A stretch of DNA of 64,000 bases from Sipunculus nudus (Eukaryota; Annelida; Sipuncula; Golfingiida; Sipunculidae), in the NCBI GenBank assembly GCA_026874595.1, contig CM049314.1:67133300-67197299 (forward strand). Reading direction: 5' to 3'. The notes under the pieces are model-generated. The model was not told where the DNA came from, made no database searches, and saw nothing but the letters and a program-made list of their open reading frames with translations. Below are positions 58,901 through 64,000 of the stretch, one piece after another (the stretch's first letter is position 1; each line of letters begins with the position of its first letter). Made by a program: the position numbers and the translations under genes.

Positions 58901-60510
58901 ATATATTGGCCGATTATGTGAATGGCGGAGGACTGCATTCATTAAAATGCTGATTTCTAAAAATTTCTGTGAACCTATACTTTAGACACAGGAGGTAAAT
59001 AGATTCACTGATTTGAAACTAGATTGGACATGGTACAAGTAATAATTGATAACGATTTTTAGTCACGACACGTTCCTTGTACCCTCCAAGACATGCTCTT
59101 TTCAGAATGCAAGTGTTTCATGGGAAATTTTAAATTATACACAATAGTATTTTGTCTCAGAGAAAGAAAAGAAATAAAAGTAAACATGAGTCGAGAGGAA
59201 AATCTGTTAAGCTCTCTGGGAGAAATCATATTTCCCCGCTGAACCCCATAGACCAAAGATCACAGTTGTAAGGAGACTAGGCGCCAAATAAATTAAAAAA
59301 AGGAGAGATATTGTGCATAACTTGGAAAAGAACCTGTCATTTTATTGCTTACGTTTCCCACGAGAGTTAATTTCAGTTTTCACCATGGAAAACCCGAAGG
59401 GAAATTAATGGAGCTTTGAAAGATTAAATAAGGTATATATGCTTCTATGCGGTGATTCGCTATGACTATAAACATTTCTACATTTCATGTTCTTGCTCTA
59501 TTATGACAAAATTAGTTAAACGCCCACAGTTATTTTTTCTTTCAGATTTGTAAGTTGATGTAGTGGCCCCCATTTTTTATGTTAAAACTAATAAGGCACC
59601 GGGGTCACTTGTGTACTTGAGAAAACACAACCAGAACTATAAGTATATGCACATTCAGCAAACTCGCAACATAAATGATGTAGGAAGTTGGTTACAGAAA
59701 GTAGGTACTTTTAAATACTGTGTAAAAGTTAAGGAGCCATTCCAAGTCCTTACATTTATAAACCAAACAGACTATTTTTTTTTTATACATGATGAAATAT
59801 TAGTATATGTAATTCAATAATTGTGTCCTGATTGTATGATATAAAACATGATACAATCACCCCCATTATCCTCTTTGAAATAGATTTATATATATATTTT
59901 TTTTGCGTAAGTGAACCCTCCTTTTTGTCATGCTGACTTGTGTAATTCTTAATATGAGTATGTTCATCTGCAGTTCTATTTCGGTGTGGGACTATGCGAT
60001 AGGGCGGTAGCACTCGCTTTCTGCCAATTTATTTTATGACCTGGTTACACCAAGGACCGGTGTCTACTGCGGATCAGGTGTGTGTGTATTTATCCTCGTT
60101 TTTGGGTCCATGCAGCAAGAAACCTAAAACAGTTGTTTATGAATGATACACGGCTTTTTGGCACAGACTTCCCATTAAGGCTGCAGAGCGCTCGCCTTTT
60201 CAATGATCGGCTGTGTTAACTCTCACCGCTCCTTGGCTGAGAATTCATTTCACGACCTACCGGCTTTGAGTCCTTCGCGCTACCCCTGGACTATAGGTGT
60301 TTTGGAGTAATACTTGCAGTCCTCAAAATTATACAAACTATATGATAAAGATGCAGAAAAATAAACATAAAACAATATTTCCCGATCAAAACTACATATA
60401 TTTATTGATTTTGGATTCTTTGATTTGTTGTATTATCCCTAGTCTGAACGTTTGTATTCGTATGTGCTCATGTAGTTTTCAGTTGATTTTGGTTTTGACC
60501 ATTGTGCCAT
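58901..60510. other. Intergenic, nothing firm
   Basis: An open frame at 59563-59820 has no recognisable motif. Worn repeat-like, GC-richer sequence lies at 59990-60300. Confidence 0.45.
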
Positions 60511-60514
60511 CTAG

Positions 60515-60656
60515 AGCGAAAGCTGGTATCACAACAGGGGAAATACATCCAACTTGGAGACACTTGGATATTTTGAGACTGTGTGTGCAACAAAGATTCG
60601 CTCAGTCAAACTTAATAGTTAAACGTGTGATCGCTTTTCTTTTAATCTCTTTCAGG
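60515..60656 (+). other. Weak exon candidate
   Basis: A possible acceptor CCATCTAG (or CTAGAG) is followed by an open stretch and, at 60657, by CAG|GTAAGA. Starting at 60517 in phase 1 the frame stays open to the donor (AKAGITTGEIHPTWRHLDIL ...); starting at 60515 it reads RKLVSQQGKYIQLGDTWIF and stops. The end TCTCTTTCAG also looks like an acceptor, so the splice signals are ambiguous. Confidence 0.2.
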
Positions 60657-60659
60657 TAA

Positions 60660-62010
60660 GAGAACGCATGAGTTTATGAACTTATTTTACAGGAAGTTTC
60701 ATCCCATATAGCCCCTGCCTTTTACCGGTTTTTGTCTGATTTGCACGCTTTTTTCCCAAGTTATAAAACCTCTTCAATCTAAGAGTCCAAAATGTACCAT
60801 TTTCAATTCGTAAATGGAAACTGCCTGTTGCCGGGCCGCAGTAATGTAAAGTAAGAACAATCTTTTTATGCTCAAAGGTATCCTTTAAAAAATTGTTTCT
60901 CGCCTTAGGTGTCTAAATTCCTTTTTGAAAATCATGAATTTATGTTGTTTGGGTGTCCAATATGTTTAATTAATTCAACATCTTTGTAAACCAACTAAAG
61001 TTTATTTTTGATAAACACAAAAACCTGATAGCTGGATTGTTATCTGTTTTAGTATATCCTTTGTTTTACCAGGAACATTATTTCAATGTTCTCTTTTAAG
61101 ATTTTGATTTTTCTTTGGCCATTTGTAATCACCAAGTCCTTGGACATGAAATGGGCATAGCATAGGAATCAAACCGGTAAACCGTGATTTAGATTTAAAG
61201 CTTAGGAGTGCTTTCGGAGGTTCCTTATTGTTACGTATCTAGGACCCGCAGGTGCGTGACACGGAGACTGGTTGACACCAGCACAATCGTGCTTTTCCTC
61301 ACTGATACGAAGAGTACGAAAAAGGGAATGGATTTCTGAAGAATGATGTAAAGGTACCTAGTTAAGCCAGTTAAAAAGGAAAGGAAGCGTTTACCTTAAA
61401 TAAAAACAAAAGAGATAAAAAAATTAGGCCATATTTTTCAAGTGTCAATTCGGGTTACAATAACGAAGTTCAATAATTTCATGTACTGGCGCTTTGTAAT
61501 CACAGGTAATGATGGAACATAAATAAAAGAAACGCCTTTTCATAAAGCAGGAAGAATTTAAATATTAATAGAAGTTGGCGAGCTTTTCTTTCCCGTATTT
61601 ACTGATAGCTATGTATTTAACCTTAGATATCGTCGGGTCCGTGTCATGATTTTTTAAATATTTTTTTACGAAAGATATACAATTCACATATGCAATTTTT
61701 ACTTTCTAATTCTCGAGATAATCTGGAACTCATAGCATCTACTAAGTTACTTTTGAAAGAAAAACAATTCTGTACTTAGACTCTAAACTCTAAACTTATA
61801 AAACTGGAATATCTCATTTAAGGTAAGCATGCTATTAAATTAGGTATTACTACGTTAGTCAGGTGCTGCTCTTAAGAAGGTGACAGGCATGAGCCCTAGT
61901 CGAACCTCAATCTGTATCTATGTTAAGTTCTCAGAGAGGCTTACACCCACGGGTTCGCCAAGTTTTACTACTGGCCTCTCGTAAGCGGGCCAAATTTACT
62001 GCCTTGTCCT
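60660..62010. other. Intergenic, partial R1 repeat at 61228-61395
   Basis: TTACGTATCTAGGACCCGCA, GGTGCGTGACACGG and AAAAGGAAAGGAAGCG resemble R1. Otherwise nothing is recognised. Confidence 0.4.
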
Positions 62011-62011
62011 G

Positions 62012-62210
62012 AGGCCTGGACACTCGAGGGGTAAAACGCTCGGCTCTCTCCGCTGGCGACCCGGGTTTGTACCCTGGCGTGGCTGTGAGAGTGGGTTGTA
62101 GTTGCCCGTCCAAGGTTGGTGGTTTCCTCCACCCCCAAAGACTACCGGACGCCATCGTCTGAGACGTGGAGAGTTTCTTGATTCGGTTATAAACATGTGT
62201 ACAATCAATG

Positions 62211-62213
<3 letters not shown>
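62012..62213 (+). mobile_element. SINE family S1, near-complete copy
   Basis: The head GAGGCCTGGACACTCGAGGG, AAAACGCTCGGCTCTCTCCG and CGACCCGGGTTTGTACCC (B box slightly changed) is followed by the S1 body GGCGTGGCTGTGAGAGTGGG, CCAAGGTTGGTGGTTTCCTC, GACTACCGGACGCCATCG and GAGAGTTTCTTGATTCGG. A (TA)n tract follows directly, as if it were the element's tail. Confidence 0.8.
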
Positions 62214-62275
<62 letters not shown>

Positions 62276-62512
62276 AGTGTAGGAAAACATGATGGAGTAC
62301 GGTCAGGGATGGTGAGTTTATCTGCTCATTTTTTAATTGATCCGACATATATGGCTTGTCTGCCATCCCGGAGACTCCAGAATATTATGTAGTCTTCCAT
62401 GTAGCAAGTTGCAGCTCTGACGCTGTCTCCATTGACCCAAAATATACCGTAATCATGTTGACACAAGTGGTCACGCCAAGACTTCGTCTTAAATGTAGAT
62501 TAATATTACAAT
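62072..62512. repeat. Direct duplication, copy A
   Basis: From CCCTGGCGTGGCTGTGAG in the SINE body, through (TA)n and (GT)n, to the AAATGTAGATTAATATTACA end. It matches copy B (62773-63223) almost base for base outside the TA tract. Confidence 0.92.
62214..62274. repeat. (TA)n(GT)n microsatellite
   Basis: TA tract to 62260, then GT to 62274. Confidence 0.95.
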
Positions 62513-62772
62513 CAATACAAATAATATTGAATTACATTTAACTTTCATTGCAGACTGGGTTTCGTACATAGTATAAACTTGTTTTTTTTTGTGAATATCC
62601 TGTCATTAGTTCGCGCAAGTAAGCTTTTATGTTGGTTTTCAAAATAGAATTTCAGGTCTTACGTGACTACGTTATTTTTTCTGCTGGACACGAGATATAC
62701 TCGGCCAGATATCTCGAGTCCTTACTTCCCAGTCAGAGTAGAGTTCCGGGTCCAGGACACCTGAGTCCTTGT

Positions 62773-62912
62773 CCCTGGCGTGGCTGTGAGAGTGGGTTGT
62801 AGTTGCCCGTCCAAGGTTGGTGGTTTCCTCCACCCCCAAAGACTACCGGACGCCATCGTCTGAGACGTGGAGAGTTTCTTGATTCGGTTATGAACATGTG
62901 TACAATCAATGT

Positions 62913-62973
<61 letters not shown>

Positions 62974-63223
62974 GGGTGTGTGTGTGAGTGTAGGAAAACA
63001 TGATGGAGTACGGTCAGGGATGGTGAGTTTATCTGCTCATTTTTTAATTGATCCGACATATATGGCTTGTCTGCCATCCCGGAGACTCCAGAATATTATG
63101 TAGTCTTCCATGTAGCAAGTTGCAGCTCTGACGCTGTCTCCATTGACCCAAAATATACCGTAATCATGTTGACACAAGTGGTCACGCCAAGACTTCGTCT
63201 TAAATGTAGAATAATATTACAAT
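62773..63223. repeat. Direct duplication, copy B
   Basis: It repeats copy A at an offset of 701 bp at the left end. It starts inside the SINE body, so the tRNA-like head is absent, and its TA tract (62915-62972) is about 10 bp longer. The (GT) part differs (ACGGGTGTGTGTGTGAGTG). Left flank is a GAGTCC-rich patch. Confidence 0.92.
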
Positions 63224-64000
63224 ATTATAAAACCTTAAAGAGGCCCCATCGATGGCATTGCACTCGCGACACGAATATAACCTAGTGTTCTGCACCCATG
63301 ACATGGTAAAGTTCCATGGGGACATCATGTCTGCCTGTCCTTATAGTATGAAAGTTGTAAACCAGCCAGTCATAAATGACTGTTTTGTCCTACACGGTTT
63401 GTTGTTGTTTTCCCCAAGCACATGCTTACCCGGTTTTAAAATGACGAAATAGCGAGGTTTATGGTCAATACCGATAATCCTGTCGTACACTCGTATCTGT
63501 TTTTAGCATACCAGTTGCAAAGTTATAACAAATATGTCAAATACATGGTTTTCTAGTGGAGTTACATAAAATATGACACCTTTGATAGGTATGTTCAGTT
63601 CTCACTATAAGTCGAAATGATCTTTTAAAGCTTGTTCAAAATTCATGTTCAGAACGGCCGGACAGCTTGTTCGTGAAAATTTTTTTCGGCCAATATGTTT
63701 CACGAGTTGCCAGTCCCGTTCGATGAATAGTTGGTGTGTCTGACAACTGTGTCTGTAAACTGGTAGGCGTGTGTTCGAACCTGACTTCAGCAAGTGTCTG
63801 ACCATGACGGAACCGGAGTCAGATATCAGAGAAGGCCCACATGTGTCGGGGCCGTTGGTGGGTACGTCATATTGGGACCCGGTTGAGAAAGAATGGGGGA
63901 AAAGTACCGGAAGTCTCTTCGAAAAGATCCGATGGCTACCAAACGTTTTAAAACAAGTTCCTTGTTGCCTGAAAAAGCCCCGGAAAGCGTGGGGCTTACT
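63224..64000. other. Intergenic, nothing firm
   Basis: A B-box-like word GTGTTCGAACCTG lies at about 63771-63783 and may mark a worn SINE. No gene is supported. Confidence 0.45.

Overview
This is an AT-rich, intron- and repeat-dense piece of animal nuclear DNA. Canonical GT-AG introns, tRNA-derived SINEs, a CR1/L2-like LINE tail, very many (TA)n arrays and the dispersed hairpin repeat ending in AGCTCAG...CTGAGCT all suggest a marine lophotrochozoan. A bivalve mollusc is the likeliest source, inferred from the style of the repeats. I cannot name the species.

The one gene I can reconstruct with confidence is the 3' half of a sodium/sugar cotransporter of the SLC5A (SGLT) family on the + strand. 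It has six exons at 151-286, 9281-9388, 10145-10464, 11035-11250, 12088-12331 and 13125-13333. All junctions agree in phase and together they encode 410 residues, ending in the family's C-terminal membrane helix, a stop codon and a poly(A) signal at about 13438. The earlier exons lie upstream of the window. The C-terminal half most resembles the SLC5A9/SLC5A10 (SGLT4/SGLT5) branch. The position I align with human SGLT1 Gln457, a sugar contact, is Met here. A second possible gene is a single candidate first coding exon at 31290-31416; I could not extend it with confidence. A possible promoter plus non-coding first exon lies near 50.05-50.25 kb.

The rest is repeat-dominated. From left to right: a decayed LINE in the first intron (0.4-1.1 kb); SINEs at 9.9, 14.75, 25.0, 38.0 (minus), 62.0 and 62.8 kb; a 255-bp tandem duplication (14.2-14.7 kb); a 597-bp terminal-inverted-repeat element saturated with GCGAC/TTCGC words (17.65-18.25 kb); hairpin-ended modular repeats (7.0, 19.4-20.66 and 36.7-37.4 kb); a G/C-tract fold-back element (27.8-29.17 kb); and an 821-bp solo LTR that split a (TA)n array and carries canonical heat-shock elements beside its TATA box (29.69-30.51 kb).

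Two large tandem arrays follow: a strand-asymmetric 40-bp minisatellite (32.15-33.12 kb) and an 8.3-kb array of about 360 copies of a 23-bp unit (40.70-49.05 kb). The 23-bp array has higher-order duplication and the same open cyclic peptide in all three + frames. A near-identical 440-bp direct duplication closes the window (62.07-63.22 kb). Nothing suggests the genes cooperate; the window shows one transporter gene embedded in a mobile-element and satellite landscape.
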